A program made the translations under genes and the position numbers. Under the pieces are notes generated by a model. The model was not told the DNA's origin, did not search any database, and saw only the letters and a list, made by a program, of their open reading frames with translations. Positions 7,075 to 16,490 of a stretch of 64,000 nucleotides of DNA are shown piece by piece. The stretch covers positions 18,378-82,377 of the forward strand of contig JAAWAE010000036.1 of assembly GCA_022792035.1 (NCBI GenBank), in the 5' to 3' direction. The DNA comes from Ruminiclostridium sp. Its GTDB lineage: Bacteria; Bacillota; Clostridia; Oscillospirales; Oscillospiraceae. Numbering within the stretch: position 1 is the stretch's first letter; every line of letters starts with the position of its first letter.

Positions 7075-8828
7075 GGCGTTCCATCTCCTATACTTTTCTT
7101 TTTTTGCAAACGTTCCCGCGCCGCCAAAAGCGCCGCCTCGTCCGTCTCGTTTCGTTTCTGATACTCCTGCCGGACTACGCTGCAGTAGTCCCCCATAGCC
7201 TGACGTCCCTTCTCCAGTGCCTCCGGCTGGCGGAGGATCTCCGCCAGGAGGCGGACTTCCTCCGGTTCCAGCTCCCCTTCCAGCATCCCCAGCTGGGTGG
7301 GACGGCCCTCCTGAAGGCGGCGGCACAGAACCTCGTATATTTTACCCAGGTGGGGGGCGGAAAACCACGCCGCCTCCAAGCCGCCGCAGGCAGAGCGAAG
7401 GGTGCCGTCCAAAAGGAGCAGACGCAGGATGCCCTCCTCCGCCCGGGCAGAGCGGAGATTTTCATAGCGCAGCTGCCGCTCCCGGGGCTGTGCCTGGACC
7501 GTGGGGGTCAGGTCCCGGCGGGTCTGCTTCTTCTTGGCCTGACGCAGACGCTGCTTCCGGCAGCGGTCGATCTCCTGAAGCAGGGCGCCCTTGCCGATGC
7601 CTGTGCCCTCGGATACCTTTCCCGCATAGACCTCCCGCTCCACGGGGCTGTCCAGCTCGGAGAGCAGCTCCGCCGCCGCCTGGGCAAAGGCCGTCTTCTC
7701 CATCGGGTCCTCCAGGCGATACTTGCTCTGCAGCTGGTCCAGGCGATAATCCACATAGTTCTCCGACTGATCCAGGAGCCTTGCGAAGGCCTCCGGGCCG
7801 TTTTTTCGGATAAATTCGTCGGGGTCCTTGGCCCCACTGACCCGGAGGACCCGGACCTTGAGTCCTGTGCGTTCCAAGAGCGGGATGGCCCGGTTGGCCG
7901 CTTGGGTCCCGGCCCCGTCAGTATCGTAGCTGATGACCACCTCTTTGGTAAAGCGGGAGAGGAGCTTGGCGTGGTCCGCCGTAAGGGCGGTGCCCAGACT
8001 GGCCACTGCACAGTCGAAACCCGCCTGGTGGAGGGCGATGGTGTCCATATATCCCTCCGTTAAAACAAGACGCCCCAGCTTGGTGGTCTTGGCTAGGTTC
8101 AGGGCAAAGAGATTGCGGCTTTTATTAAAGACGGGACTGTCCGGGGAGTTCAGGTACTTGGGGGTCCCATCCCCCAAAACCCGGCCGCCGAAGCCGATCA
8201 CATCCCCCCGCAGGTCGATGATAGGGAAGATCACCCGGCCCCGGAATCGGTCGTAAAGACCGCCCTTCTTGTTGTCCACCGCCAGACCCGCGTCCAGCAG
8301 CTCCCGTTTTTCAAACCCCTTTTGGGTCATGGCCCGAAGCAGGGAATCCCAGCTGTCCGGGGCATACCCCAGGCCGAAGCGGGTGATGGTCCGCTTGGAC
8401 AGGCCCCGGCCGCGGAGATAATCCAGCCCCTCCTGCCCCGCTGGGGCGTGGAGCTGGGCGTGGAAGTACCGGGCAGCCTCCTTGTTCAGGGCCAGGAGGC
8501 GTCCTCGCTTTCGGCGGCTGGCCTCGTCCATGCTTTGTTCGGGGAACTCCATCCCCGCCCGTTTGGCCAGCAGACGGGCCGCGTCCAAAAACGGCAGGTT
8601 TTCCAACTCCATGACAAAGGAGAGCACGCCGCCGCCCTTGCCGCAGCCAAAGCAGTGGTAGAGCTGACGGTCCGGCAGGACGTGGAAGGAGGCGGTTTTC
8701 TCCCCGTGGAAGGGACACAGGCCCCAATAGCTCCCCCCTTTGGGGGTAAGATTGACGTAGTCACCCACCACGTCCACGATGTCGCTGCGGGCCACCAGCT
8801 CGTCCAGGAATGCCGATGGAATCGCCAA
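7071..8828 (-). CDS. dnaG: DNA primase DnaG
   Basis: The 585-residue protein begins at a TTG codon behind GGAGGAG. It shows the N-terminal zinc ribbon ([13 protein letters not shown]...[10 protein letters not shown], residues about 38-65) and a Toprim catalytic core with [12 protein letters not shown] and [12 protein letters not shown]-terminal helicase-binding region follows. It makes RNA primers for the lagging strand at the replication fork. It lies between dgt and rpoD; the dnaG-rpoD pairing is the classical macromolecular-synthesis operon. Confidence 0.96.
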   Translation of the reverse strand: MAIPSAFLDELVARSDIVDVVGDYVNLTPKGGSYWGLCPFHGEKTASFHVLPDRQLYHCFGCGKGGGVLSFVMELENLPFLDAARLLAKRAGMEFPEQSMDEASRRKRGRLLALNKEAARYFHAQLHAPAGQEGLDYLRGRGLSKRTITRFGLGYAPDSWDSLLRAMTQKGFEKRELLDAGLAVDNKKGGLYDRFRGRVIFPIIDLRGDVIGFGGRVLGDGTPKYLNSPDSPVFNKSRNLFALNLAKTTKLGRLVLTEGYMDTIALHQAGFDCAVASLGTALTADHAKLLSRFTKEVVISYDTDGAGTQAANRAIPLLERTGLKVRVLRVSGAKDPDEFIRKNGPEAFARLLDQSENYVDYRLDQLQSKYRLEDPMEKTAFAQAAAELLSELDSPVEREVYAGKVSEGTGIGKGALLQEIDRCRKQRLRQAKKKQTRRDLTPTVQAQPRERQLRYENLRSARAEEGILRLLLLDGTLRSACGGLEAAWFSAPHLGKIYEVLCRRLQEGRPTQLGMLEGELEPEEVRLLAEILRQPEALEKGRQAMGDYCSVVRQEYQKRNETDEAALLAARERLQKKKSIGDGTP

Positions 8829-8866
8829 GTTCTCCTCCCCCCCTTTGCCGTCCTACGGCGCGAAGC

Positions 8867-9871
8867 TCACTTCACCGCCCAGGCGAAGGGGATGAAAGCC
8901 TCGCTGTATTTTTCCAATGCGTAGTTGTCGGTCATCCCGGCGATGTAGTCACACACCGCCCGGTCCACCCCCTCCCGGAAACGGATGTCCTGAAAGTCCG
9001 GGGGGAGCTTGTCCGGCTCCTTCTGATAGTATTCAAAAAGCCGGGCGAGCATGTCCTGGGCCTTGGATTCCTCACCCTTGGCCACCGGATTGTGATACAC
9101 CGCCTCGAACATGAACGCTCGCAGCTTTGCCATGGCCTCCCGGCAGGCCGGGGACTGCTGAACGCGGTCCTGACCCTGACTGGCCTGGATCACGTCGGCG
9201 GTGAGGGTGTTGATGCGTCCGCTGTGGTCGAAGCCCAGAATCTGGGAGACGTCCAGGGGGATATCCATGGGATAGATGATGTTGCCCCGCATGGCGTCGT
9301 CGATGTCGTGATTGATGTAGGCTATCTTGTCCGCAATGCGCACGATCTGCCCCTCCAGGGTCTCGGCGGTGTCCGGCCCTGTGTGGCAGAGGATGCCCCG
9401 GCGGACCTCATAGCACAGGTTCAAACCCTCGCCGCCGCTCTCCAGGCGGTCCACCACCCGGAGAGACTGCTCGTTGTGGCGGAAGCCCTCTGGAAGGATC
9501 TCATTGAGCAGACGTTCCCCCGCGTGCCCGAAGGGGGTGTGCCCCAGGTCATGGCCCAGAGCCACTGCCTCGGCAAGATCCTCGTTGAGCCGCAGCCCTC
9601 GGGCGATGGTCCGGGAGATCCGGGCTACCTCCAGGGTATGGGTCATACGGGTGCGGTAATGGTCCCCCTCCGGGCGGAGAAAGACCTGGGTCTTGTGCAT
9701 CAGGCGGCGGAAGGCTTTGGAATGGACGATGCGGTCCACGTCCCGCTGGTAGCAGGTGCGGATGGCGCAGGGCTCCATCGGGCGCCGCCGGCCCTTGGAG
9801 GCAGAGGCATAGGCTGCATAGGGAGAGAGGGTCTGGTGTTCCAGCGCCTCCCGTTCTTCCCGCAGGGTCAT
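8867..9871 (-). CDS. dgt: dNTP triphosphohydrolase (dGTPase-like, HD domain)
   Basis: I start at 9871 (MTLREERE) behind GGAGGGAGGAG, giving 334 residues; the upstream extension in the track is out of frame with any neighbour. The HD metal site is visible: RTRMTHTLEVARIS, GHDLGHTPFGHAGE and ADKIAYINHDIDD. The family hydrolyses dNTPs to deoxynucleoside and triphosphate and so tunes precursor pools. Its place ahead of dnaG-rpoD fits a replication role. A TATAAT (9926-9921) upstream may be its -10 box, but no convincing -35 accompanies it. Confidence 0.9.
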   Translation of the reverse strand: MTLREEREALEHQTLSPYAAYASASKGRRRPMEPCAIRTCYQRDVDRIVHSKAFRRLMHKTQVFLRPEGDHYRTRMTHTLEVARISRTIARGLRLNEDLAEAVALGHDLGHTPFGHAGERLLNEILPEGFRHNEQSLRVVDRLESGGEGLNLCYEVRRGILCHTGPDTAETLEGQIVRIADKIAYINHDIDDAMRGNIIYPMDIPLDVSQILGFDHSGRINTLTADVIQASQGQDRVQQSPACREAMAKLRAFMFEAVYHNPVAKGEESKAQDMLARLFEYYQKEPDKLPPDFQDIRFREGVDRAVCDYIAGMTDNYALEKYSEAFIPFAWAVK

Positions 9872-9930
9872 AATCTCCTCCCTCCTCCCCGTTTTGGGGT
9901 GTGTAAGATTCGAGTATTGTATTATATACG

Positions 9931-9969
9931 AAAAAAAGTCGTGATCTCCTGCCTGGGACCGGACTTTTT
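9931..9969 (-). terminator. Probable terminator after yigZ
   Basis: On the minus strand AAAAAAAGTCC, an imperfect GC-rich middle and GACTTTTTTT form a stem ending in a T-run, directly after the yigZ stop. The inner stem is imperfect, so confidence is moderate. Confidence 0.45.
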
Positions 9970-10608
9970 TTATTTTGCTTCGTCGGGCAGTGCGGCGCAC
10001 ATCCGCTCCCCCAGTTTTTCCGGGGTGAGCTGGCCGGCGGTCAGCTCCGTGACCCGGGCTGCAAAGGGCGCAAACCCTTCGGCTGGGAGCAGAGCTTGGA
10101 GGCGGACCTGTTCCCCGTACTCCATCTCGCCCAGTTCGCCCTGGGCGTTGGCTACCTCCAGCTTCATACGCTCCAGGAGGTGGTAGGGACACAGCAGCTG
10201 GGTCTCGGTCCACAGGCGCACCGGGGCGATGCCCGACTCCGTAAGGGCATCCTTGGCGGAGCGGGTATAGGCCCGCAGGAGCCCGCCTGCGCCCAATAAA
10301 ACCCCGCCGAAGTATCGAGTCACCACGCAGCAGACATTCTCCACCCCTTCCCGCTTAAACACCTCCAGCATAGGCTGGCCGGCGGTGCCCTGGGGCTCGC
10401 CGTCGTCGGAATAGCGGGTGATGCCCCCCTCATGGAGGATATAGCACCAGCAGTTGTGCCGGGCATCGTAGTGCTTGGCTTTCATCTCCGCAATGCGCTC
10501 TTTTGCCTCCGCCTCGTCCTCCACCCGCCAGACACGGCCGATGAAGCGGGAGCGTTTTTCCACAAATTCCGTCTCGCTGGCGCGGGCGGGGACGTAATAC
10601 TCCGTCAT
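9970..10608 (-). CDS. YigZ/IMPACT family protein (UPF0029)
   Basis: The 212-residue protein has the UPF0029 N-terminal domain: FVEKRSRFIGRV, YDARHNCWCYIL, RYSDDGEPQGTAGQPML and VVTRYFGGVLLGAGGL. A smaller C-terminal DUF1949-like domain follows. Relatives are YigZ in bacteria and IMPACT in eukaryotes, thought to act near translation; the reaction is not settled. It begins 4 bases after hflX and uses GGAGG inside the hflX end, so it belongs to the hflX operon. Confidence 0.92.
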   Translation of the reverse strand: MTEYYVPARASETEFVEKRSRFIGRVWRVEDEAEAKERIAEMKAKHYDARHNCWCYILHEGGITRYSDDGEPQGTAGQPMLEVFKREGVENVCCVVTRYFGGVLLGAGGLLRAYTRSAKDALTESGIAPVRLWTETQLLCPYHLLERMKLEVANAQGELGEMEYGEQVRLQALLPAEGFAPFAARVTELTAGQLTPEKLGERMCAALPDEAK

Positions 10609-10612
10609 GGCT

Positions 10613-11917
10613 TCAGTCCTCCCAGGGCTCTTTGGGCGGCGTCCAGCCGCCGGTGATATACTCCTTGACCTGTCCGGCGGTCTTTTCAGAGCAGACTGCC
10701 GTGACGTCGATGGTCTCGCCGTACTCCACCTTCTCCACCTTGGCGTCCCGGTAAAGGGTCTCCAGGATGCCCCCCTTGTCGTAGGGCAGGGCCAGCTGGA
10801 GGCGGTGACGGCCGGTGTCCAGGCGCTGGCCGATCTTGGTCAGCAGCTCCGGCAGGCCCTCCCCGGTGCGGGCGGAAATGGACACGATGTCCTCCCCGTG
10901 GGGAAGGATATCTCCGGTGTAGAGGTCCGACTTGTTGAAAATGTCCATGCGGGGGGTGGTCTCCGCCCCCAGCTGAACGATGAGGCTCTCCACCACCCGG
11001 GCCTGCTCCCGCCACTCCGGGTTGGAGGCATCCACCACATGGAGGATCAGATCGGCAAAGGTCAGCTCTTCCAAAGTAGCCTTGAATGCCTCCACCAGGT
11101 GGTGGGGGAGCTTGCGGATAAACCCTACTGTGTCGGAGATGAGGACCGTACAGGTGTCGGAGATCTCCAACATCCGGGTGGTGGTGTCCAGGGTGTCAAA
11201 GAGGCGGTTGCGGGCGGGGATCTCCGCCCCGGTGAGGGCGTTCAATAGCGTGGACTTCCCCGCGTTGGTGTAGCCCACGATGGCCACCACCGGGACCTCA
11301 TTTTTCTCCCGGCGGTCCCGCTGGACCCCGCGGACCCGGCGGACTTCCTCTAACTCTTCCGTGAGTTTGGCGATCTTTCGTCGGATGTGACGGCGGTCCG
11401 TCTCCAGCTGGGTCTCGCCGGGGCCGCGGGTCCCGATGGGGGATTTCCCCCCGGAGGCCGTCTGGCGGACCAGATGGCCCCACATCCCCGTGAGCCGGGG
11501 CAGGAGGTATTTATATTGGGCCAGCTCCACCTGGAGACGGCCCTCCCGGGTCCGGGCCCGCTGGGCGAAGATGTCCAAAATCAGCCCCGCCCGGTCGATG
11601 ACCTGGACGCCGATCTCCTCGGTGAGCACCCGCTGCTGGGAGGGGGAGAGCTCGTTGTCAAAGACCACCAGGTCCGCCTCTTGGGCAGCAACCAGCTCCG
11701 CCGTTTCCAGCATCTTGCCCTCACCGATAAAAGTCCGGGCCTCGGGGGCATCCCGGTGCTGGAGGATGGTACCCACGCACTCGCCTCCGGCGGTCTCCAC
11801 CAAGGCGGCCAGCTCCTCTAAGGTCGTATCGCTGGCGTTGTCCTCCCGGGGCAGGCTGTTGGCACTCAGGCCCACCAGGACGGCCCGGTTGCGTTTCTCT
11901 TCTGCTCGTTCGGTCAT
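10613..11917 (-). CDS. hflX: Ribosome-associated GTPase HflX
   Basis: The 434-residue protein has the HflX N-terminal domain (VFDNELSPSQQRVLTEEIGVQVIDR), a Gly-rich linker (TRGPGETQLETDRR) and a GTPase domain with G1 GYTNAGKST near residue 215, G3 DTVGF and G4 NKSD. HflX binds 50S or 70S ribosomes and splits stalled ones under stress. AAGGAGG precedes the ATG. It follows a flavin reductase-like gene by 27 bases and is followed closely by yigZ. Confidence 0.95.
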   Translation of the reverse strand: MTERAEEKRNRAVLVGLSANSLPREDNASDTTLEELAALVETAGGECVGTILQHRDAPEARTFIGEGKMLETAELVAAQEADLVVFDNELSPSQQRVLTEEIGVQVIDRAGLILDIFAQRARTREGRLQVELAQYKYLLPRLTGMWGHLVRQTASGGKSPIGTRGPGETQLETDRRHIRRKIAKLTEELEEVRRVRGVQRDRREKNEVPVVAIVGYTNAGKSTLLNALTGAEIPARNRLFDTLDTTTRMLEISDTCTVLISDTVGFIRKLPHHLVEAFKATLEELTFADLILHVVDASNPEWREQARVVESLIVQLGAETTPRMDIFNKSDLYTGDILPHGEDIVSISARTGEGLPELLTKIGQRLDTGRHRLQLALPYDKGGILETLYRDAKVEKVEYGETIDVTAVCSEKTAGQVKEYITGGWTPPKEPWED

Positions 11918-11944
11918 AAAGGACCTCCTTTGTATGGCCTGCCC

Positions 11945-12442
11945 TCAGCGGCGGAGGGCTTGAACGATCTCCCCGATGTACATCCGGTGGAAATCATTCT
12001 CCTTGTAGTGCTTCCTATCCTCGAGGGGAATATGGGCGGGGTCCAGATCATTCCAGTAGAGTTTCCTGCACACCAGGACCAACCGGGCCTCCTGGGGATA
12101 GGCCGCCTGGCCTTGGGCGGCGCTTTGGATGTGATACCCCCGGGCGGCGAACTTATCCTCGTCCCGTCCGCTTGTGCTGCCGAAGTATTGTAAATCCTTG
12201 TGTCTGTCCTCATCGAAAAAGGAGAGGGTAAAATAGTCCTCACGCTCCAAAAACTCATAGGTGTAACGCTGGGGACGGACGTAGATGGTGGCTACATCCT
12301 TGTGCCACAGCACGCCCAGGCCGCCCCAGCTGGCGGTCATGGGGTTGCAGCGGTCCGGGGGACCGGCTGTGATAAGGGTCCACTGCTGGTCAAAAAGGGA
12401 AAATACATTTTCCTCCAGCTTTCTCAGATCAAAGGGCTCCAT
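11945..12442 (-). CDS. Flavin reductase-like FMN-binding protein
   Basis: The protein begins at MEPFDLRK; I prefer this ATG because AGGAGG sits 7 bases upstream, although an ATG two codons earlier is also possible. It is 166 residues, close to the flavin reductase-like/flavoredoxin family, with CNPMTASWGGLGVLW near residue 33 and YVRPQRYTYEFL. Family members bind FMN and move electrons to flavins or other acceptors. The exact substrate cannot be read from sequence. It leads the hflX-yigZ genes. Confidence 0.8.
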   Translation of the reverse strand: MEPFDLRKLEENVFSLFDQQWTLITAGPPDRCNPMTASWGGLGVLWHKDVATIYVRPQRYTYEFLEREDYFTLSFFDEDRHKDLQYFGSTSGRDEDKFAARGYHIQSAAQGQAAYPQEARLVLVCRKLYWNDLDPAHIPLEDRKHYKENDFHRMYIGEIVQALRR

Positions 12443-12550
12443 GGTCATTCCTCCTTTGTCCTCCGGGGCGCGGACGCCTCCAGGGTCTTTCTAGTCTATG
12501 CACTTCCCGTCCCGTCCAAAACAAAGGACCGGGGCAAAAGAATAGCCAAA

Positions 12551-12578
12551 AACCCGTGCCGCTTTCCCGGCACGGGTC
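12551..12578 (-). terminator. Rho-independent terminator after rpmE
   Basis: ACCCGTGCCG, a 7-base loop and CGGCACGGGT make a perfect stem with TTTTTGG on the minus strand, 15 bases after the rpmE stop. Confidence 0.85.
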
Positions 12579-12593
12579 AAAAGCCAATCACAT

Positions 12594-12797
12594 TCAGTTT
12601 TCCAAACCGAACTTCTTGTTGAAGCGGCTGACGCGGCCGCCGGTATCCACCATCTTCTGCTTACCGGTAAAGAAGGGGTGACACTTAGAGCAAACTTCAA
12701 CACGGATGTCCTTCTTGGTGGACCTCGTCTCGATGACGTTGCCGCAAGCACACCGGATGGTGGTCAGCTCGTAGGCGGGATGGATGCCTTCCTTCAT
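12594..12797 (-). CDS. rpmE: 50S ribosomal protein L31 (zinc-binding type)
   Basis: This 67-residue protein is a full-length L31 starting [27 protein letters not shown]. It keeps the zinc cysteines (CAC near residue 16 and CSKC near 37), so it is the C+ form rather than the zinc-free paralogue. It sits at the base of the 50S central protuberance. It stands alone between its own promoter and terminator; GAGGTG precedes the start. Confidence 0.97.
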   Translation of the reverse strand: MKEGIHPAYELTTIRCACGNVIETRSTKKDIRVEVCSKCHPFFTGKQKMVDTGGRVSRFNKKFGLEN

Positions 12798-12853
12798 GGG
12801 TGTTCACCTCTTTCTCATACAAAAAATCAATGCACCATTCAAGCGCGGTATTT

Positions 12854-12882
12854 ATAATACCACTATCCGGGAAAAAATGCAA
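12854..12882 (-). promoter_or_regulatory. Sigma-A promoter of rpmE
   Basis: TTGCAT (12882-12877) and TATTAT (12859-12854) on the minus strand are spaced exactly 17 bases, leaving a leader of about 50 bases before the rpmE start. Confidence 0.75.
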
Positions 12883-12929
12883 CGGTTTTTTCGCATTTCT
12901 TCCGAAATTTTTTCGTTTTTCCGCCGCAC

Positions 12930-15900
12930 TCACAGCTCCACGGTGCAGCCGGGGAAGAGAAAACACAAGATCCGCCGCCGCACCGGCCTGCCCAAGACGG
13001 TCTCCAGGGCGTAGGCGTAGGCGGAAATCTGTCCCTGATAGCGTCGGGCCCGCTGGGGGGCCTGGGCGGCAGAGATGTGATCCGTTTTGAAATCTAGTAG
13101 AGTGATGCCCTCCCCGTCCTCAAACCAGCAGTCGATGACGCCCTGGAGCAGGACCTGTTCCCCCTGGGGCAGGCCGGGGTAGAAGTAATCGGCAGGCGCC
13201 AGGAGGGAGAAGGGATATTCTCGGTGCGGGTCTTGGCAGGTTTTCAGCTGCCGGCCCAAGGGTGAGCGGAAAAAGCGCGCCATGGCGCCCACCTCTACCG
13301 CCTGGGCCTCCTGCTGGCTGAGATAGCCCTCTTGGAGCAGACGGCTGATCTCCTGCCCCAGTTCTTCCGCTGAGCCGGTGCGCTCCAGGCGGACGCACTG
13401 CATGGCCGTATGCAGTGCGGTACCCCGCTGGGCTGGGGTGAGGCCAAGGCTTTCCTGGGCAAACTGAGGGCGGTAAAAGGTCACGGCCTCCTCCCGCTCC
13501 TCCAAGAGGAAAACCCCTGGCTCCTCCCCTTCCTGGCTCAGCTGGGTGGCCGTAATCTTGGCGGGGGCAGCCGACAGCGCCTGATAGGGATACTGCCAGC
13601 GCAGGGTCCGCAAGAGGTCCTCTGGGGGGAGGGTGGGCAGCAAGACCTCCTGACTGCCCTCCCGGCGGGAGGCCTCCTGGGAGGCCGCGCCGCTGTGGTA
13701 CTCGATCCGCCAGCGGGGACCCCAGGGCGCAGCAGGCAGGGGCAGGTCCTCCCGTCCCGCCGCGCGGCGCAGGGCGGTCCCCTCGGGACGGGACAGCGCC
13801 GTCAAAAGCACCCACTGCCCCACGCTGGAGCATCGGCCCAGGATGCGGGGGTCCGCCGGATACGACACCCCGTCGGCCAAAGCACTCAGGTCCTTGGGGC
13901 CGTAGGACAGGGCATGGGTCATGATGAGCTTTTCCTTGGCCCGGGTCATGGCGACGTACAAAAGGCGCATTTCCTCTGCCAATAATTCTTTTTTTAAGGC
14001 GAGGGCCGTCCCTGTGCGGGCCAGGGTGGAGAATTCCACCATGGTCTCCCGGTCTAGGCATTTGGGCCCCAGGCCCAACTTGGGGTGGAAGAGCACCGGC
14101 TTTTTCAAGTCCGACTCGTTGAAGCGCCGTCCCAGACCGCAGAGGAACACCACCGGATACTCCAGGCCCTTGGAGCGGTGAATGCTCAAAATTTTCACGC
14201 CCTCACTACTCTGTCCGCCGCTGCCGCTCTGGCGCACGCCGCCGCTGGCACGGACCCGTTCCAAGTGCCCCAGAAAACCAAAGAGCCCTTTGTGTCCGCT
14301 GCCCTCGAAGCGTCGGGCCAAGTCGTAGAGAGAGAGCAGATTTTCCCGCCGCCCCTCCCCGCCCGGCATGGCGGAGACGATCTCCAAAAGCCCTGTGCGG
14401 CGATAGAGCTCCAGGAGGAGCTTGTGGCTGCTCTGCTCCCCAGCGTCAAAGCGCAGGGCTTGGAGTTGGTCCAGGAAGGCAAGGCAGTCCGCCTCACCCC
14501 GGGCCGCGGCAGCGGTAACGGCGGTGTAAATGTCCCCGGGGGTCTCCCGCAGGGCCGCCAGACGGTCCCCTGTAAAACCCCAGGCCGGAGAACGAAGCAC
14601 GGCCAAGAGGGGGATATCCTGCCGGGGGTTGTCGATGATCTGGAGCCAGGACAGGGCGATGGACACCTCTGTCGTCTGAAAAAAGTCGCCGCCCTCCTCC
14701 GCGCTCCAAGCCACCATCTCCTCCTCCAAAGCCAGGGTGTAGTAATGGCGCACCGGCCCGGGGGAACGCAGGAGGATGGCGATGTCCTCGGGACGCAGGG
14801 GGCGCGTCCCCCCCTCCCCGTCGGATACCTGGAAGCCGCTTTTCAGAAGCCCCGCGATCTCTCGGGCCACGAAACGAGCCTCCAGGTAGTGTTTGTTCTG
14901 TTTTTCCTCAGTAAAGGCAGGGTCCTGAGAAAAGTCCAGGACGTGGAACTCCGTCTCGTATCCCTCCCCCGGCGGGAAGGTCCCGGCGGGGTAAAGGGCC
15001 TCCGCGCCGGTGTAGTCCATCTCTCCCAAGTCCCGGGACATGATGGTGCGGAAGAGGTCGTTGCAGGCCTCCAGCACCTGGGGACGGGAGCGGAAATTTT
15101 GGGACATGGTGACGTATCGGGGTTCCCCCGCCTTCGCCTGGGTCCAAGGGGCGAAGCGGCGGTATTTCTCCAAAAAGATGGTGGGGTCCGCCAGACGAAA
15201 GCGGTAGATGGACTGCTTCACGTCCCCCACCATGAAGAGGTTTTTCCCCTCCTGGGAGAGGGCGTCAAAAATCGTGTTCTGGACCTGATTGGTATCCTGG
15301 TACTCGTCCACCATGATCTCCACATAGCAGCTCCCCCACTGACGGGCTAGCTCTGTGGGTCTCCCCTCCTGGTCGGTAAGCAGGCGGACCGTCAGGTGCT
15401 CCAGGTCAGAGAAATCCAGCAGAGCACGGCGGCGCTTCTCCTCCTGGTAAGCGGCGGAAAAATCCTCCACCAGGGACAGCAGCCCCCGCATGGCGGGTTT
15501 CATCCGCGCCATGTCCTCCAGAAGGGCGGCGCTGGTGCTTTCAAAGTTCGCTTTGAGCTTCTCCGCTTCCTTCTTGCAGCGGTCCCGGAGGTTCTTGATC
15601 TCCATCTGGGCCCCCTTGTCCTCCACGTTCCTGGCACTGCCCAGGCGAGGAAAGCGGATGTCCAGCTTGGCAGCGGCATCCCACCCCTCCCCCGCCCCTT
15701 GGGCGAAGGCTTGCAGGTCCTGGCAGGTCGCGGTGAGGCTCCCCAGGTACGCCTTTTCCAAAGCCGGGTCCCCCTGGGCCAAATCGCAGGCATAGGCGAT
15801 CCGTTCGCCCCAATAGGCCGCACTGCCCCGGGCCTCCTCCAGCAGCAGACGCCCCCAAGGAGTCTGCCCCGCGTCGGCAACGCCCGTCAGCTCCAAGGCC

Positions 15901-16490
15901 TCCCGCTGCTCTGCCAACCACGCCAGGGGGTCCGGATAGCTCTGGATCTTGGCGAATACGTCCAGGGTGATCTCCGCCAGACGGCTGTCGTCCCGTCCGG
16001 CGGAGAGGACGTCCAGCAGCTGGGCAAACTCCCCTAGGGGGTCGATATCCACATAGCGTGCCTCCAGCACCTCCTCCAGGGTCCGGGCCATCAGGACCTG
16101 GCTCTCCTCGTCCTCGCAGAGGGTGAAGTCCGTGGGCACGTCCAGAAGGTGGCCGAACTGCCGCAGCAGGACGGTGCAGAAGGCATGAATGGTAGAGATT
16201 TGGGTCTGGTAGAGCAGGACCGTCTGACGGCGCAGATGGGCATTGTCCGGATTCGCCCGGACCGCCTGGTTCAGCTCCCCCGCGATGCGGCTGCGCAGCT
16301 CCTCTGCCGCCGCTCGGGTGAAGGTGATGATGAGAAATTCATCCACCCGGCGTCCTTCCTGCATCACCCGGTCCAGCAGGCGTTCCACCAGGACCCGGGT
16401 CTTTCCCGAACCCGCCGCCGCCGAGACCAGCAGGGCTCCGCCCCGGCTCTGGACCGCCGCTTCCTGTTCCGCTGTCCGCTTCACTGCCAT
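12930..16490 (-). CDS. addA: ATP-dependent helicase/nuclease AddA
   Basis: The 1186-residue protein has the UvrD/Rep helicase motifs: Q-motif TAEQEAAV, Walker A AAAGSGKTRVLVE near residue 27, Walker B MVDEYQDTN, and the later SIHRSKGLEYPVVF and RLLYVAMTRAKEKL. The C-terminal RecB-like nuclease shows GVIDCWFEDGEGITLLDFKTD. With AddB it resects double-strand breaks for RecA. GGAGGAG precedes the ATG. Its start lies 152 bases inside the annotated end of the addB frame, which is unusual. Confidence 0.96.
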   Translation of the reverse strand: MAVKRTAEQEAAVQSRGGALLVSAAAGSGKTRVLVERLLDRVMQEGRRVDEFLIITFTRAAAEELRSRIAGELNQAVRANPDNAHLRRQTVLLYQTQISTIHAFCTVLLRQFGHLLDVPTDFTLCEDEESQVLMARTLEEVLEARYVDIDPLGEFAQLLDVLSAGRDDSRLAEITLDVFAKIQSYPDPLAWLAEQREALELTGVADAGQTPWGRLLLEEARGSAAYWGERIAYACDLAQGDPALEKAYLGSLTATCQDLQAFAQGAGEGWDAAAKLDIRFPRLGSARNVEDKGAQMEIKNLRDRCKKEAEKLKANFESTSAALLEDMARMKPAMRGLLSLVEDFSAAYQEEKRRRALLDFSDLEHLTVRLLTDQEGRPTELARQWGSCYVEIMVDEYQDTNQVQNTIFDALSQEGKNLFMVGDVKQSIYRFRLADPTIFLEKYRRFAPWTQAKAGEPRYVTMSQNFRSRPQVLEACNDLFRTIMSRDLGEMDYTGAEALYPAGTFPPGEGYETEFHVLDFSQDPAFTEEKQNKHYLEARFVAREIAGLLKSGFQVSDGEGGTRPLRPEDIAILLRSPGPVRHYYTLALEEEMVAWSAEEGGDFFQTTEVSIALSWLQIIDNPRQDIPLLAVLRSPAWGFTGDRLAALRETPGDIYTAVTAAAARGEADCLAFLDQLQALRFDAGEQSSHKLLLELYRRTGLLEIVSAMPGGEGRRENLLSLYDLARRFEGSGHKGLFGFLGHLERVRASGGVRQSGSGGQSSEGVKILSIHRSKGLEYPVVFLCGLGRRFNESDLKKPVLFHPKLGLGPKCLDRETMVEFSTLARTGTALALKKELLAEEMRLLYVAMTRAKEKLIMTHALSYGPKDLSALADGVSYPADPRILGRCSSVGQWVLLTALSRPEGTALRRAAGREDLPLPAAPWGPRWRIEYHSGAASQEASRREGSQEVLLPTLPPEDLLRTLRWQYPYQALSAAPAKITATQLSQEGEEPGVFLLEEREEAVTFYRPQFAQESLGLTPAQRGTALHTAMQCVRLERTGSAEELGQEISRLLQEGYLSQQEAQAVEVGAMARFFRSPLGRQLKTCQDPHREYPFSLLAPADYFYPGLPQGEQVLLQGVIDCWFEDGEGITLLDFKTDHISAAQAPQRARRYQGQISAYAYALETVLGRPVRRRILCFLFPGCTVEL

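Noticed and set aside
8810-10186. 458-codon plus-strand ORF opposite dgt
   Set aside because: Antisense shadow of the dgt gene, with His/Gln/Leu/Gly-rich composition typical of reverse frames here.
14085-15350. 421-codon plus-strand ORF opposite addA
   Set aside because: Antisense shadow; the addA frame is unambiguous across the same bases.
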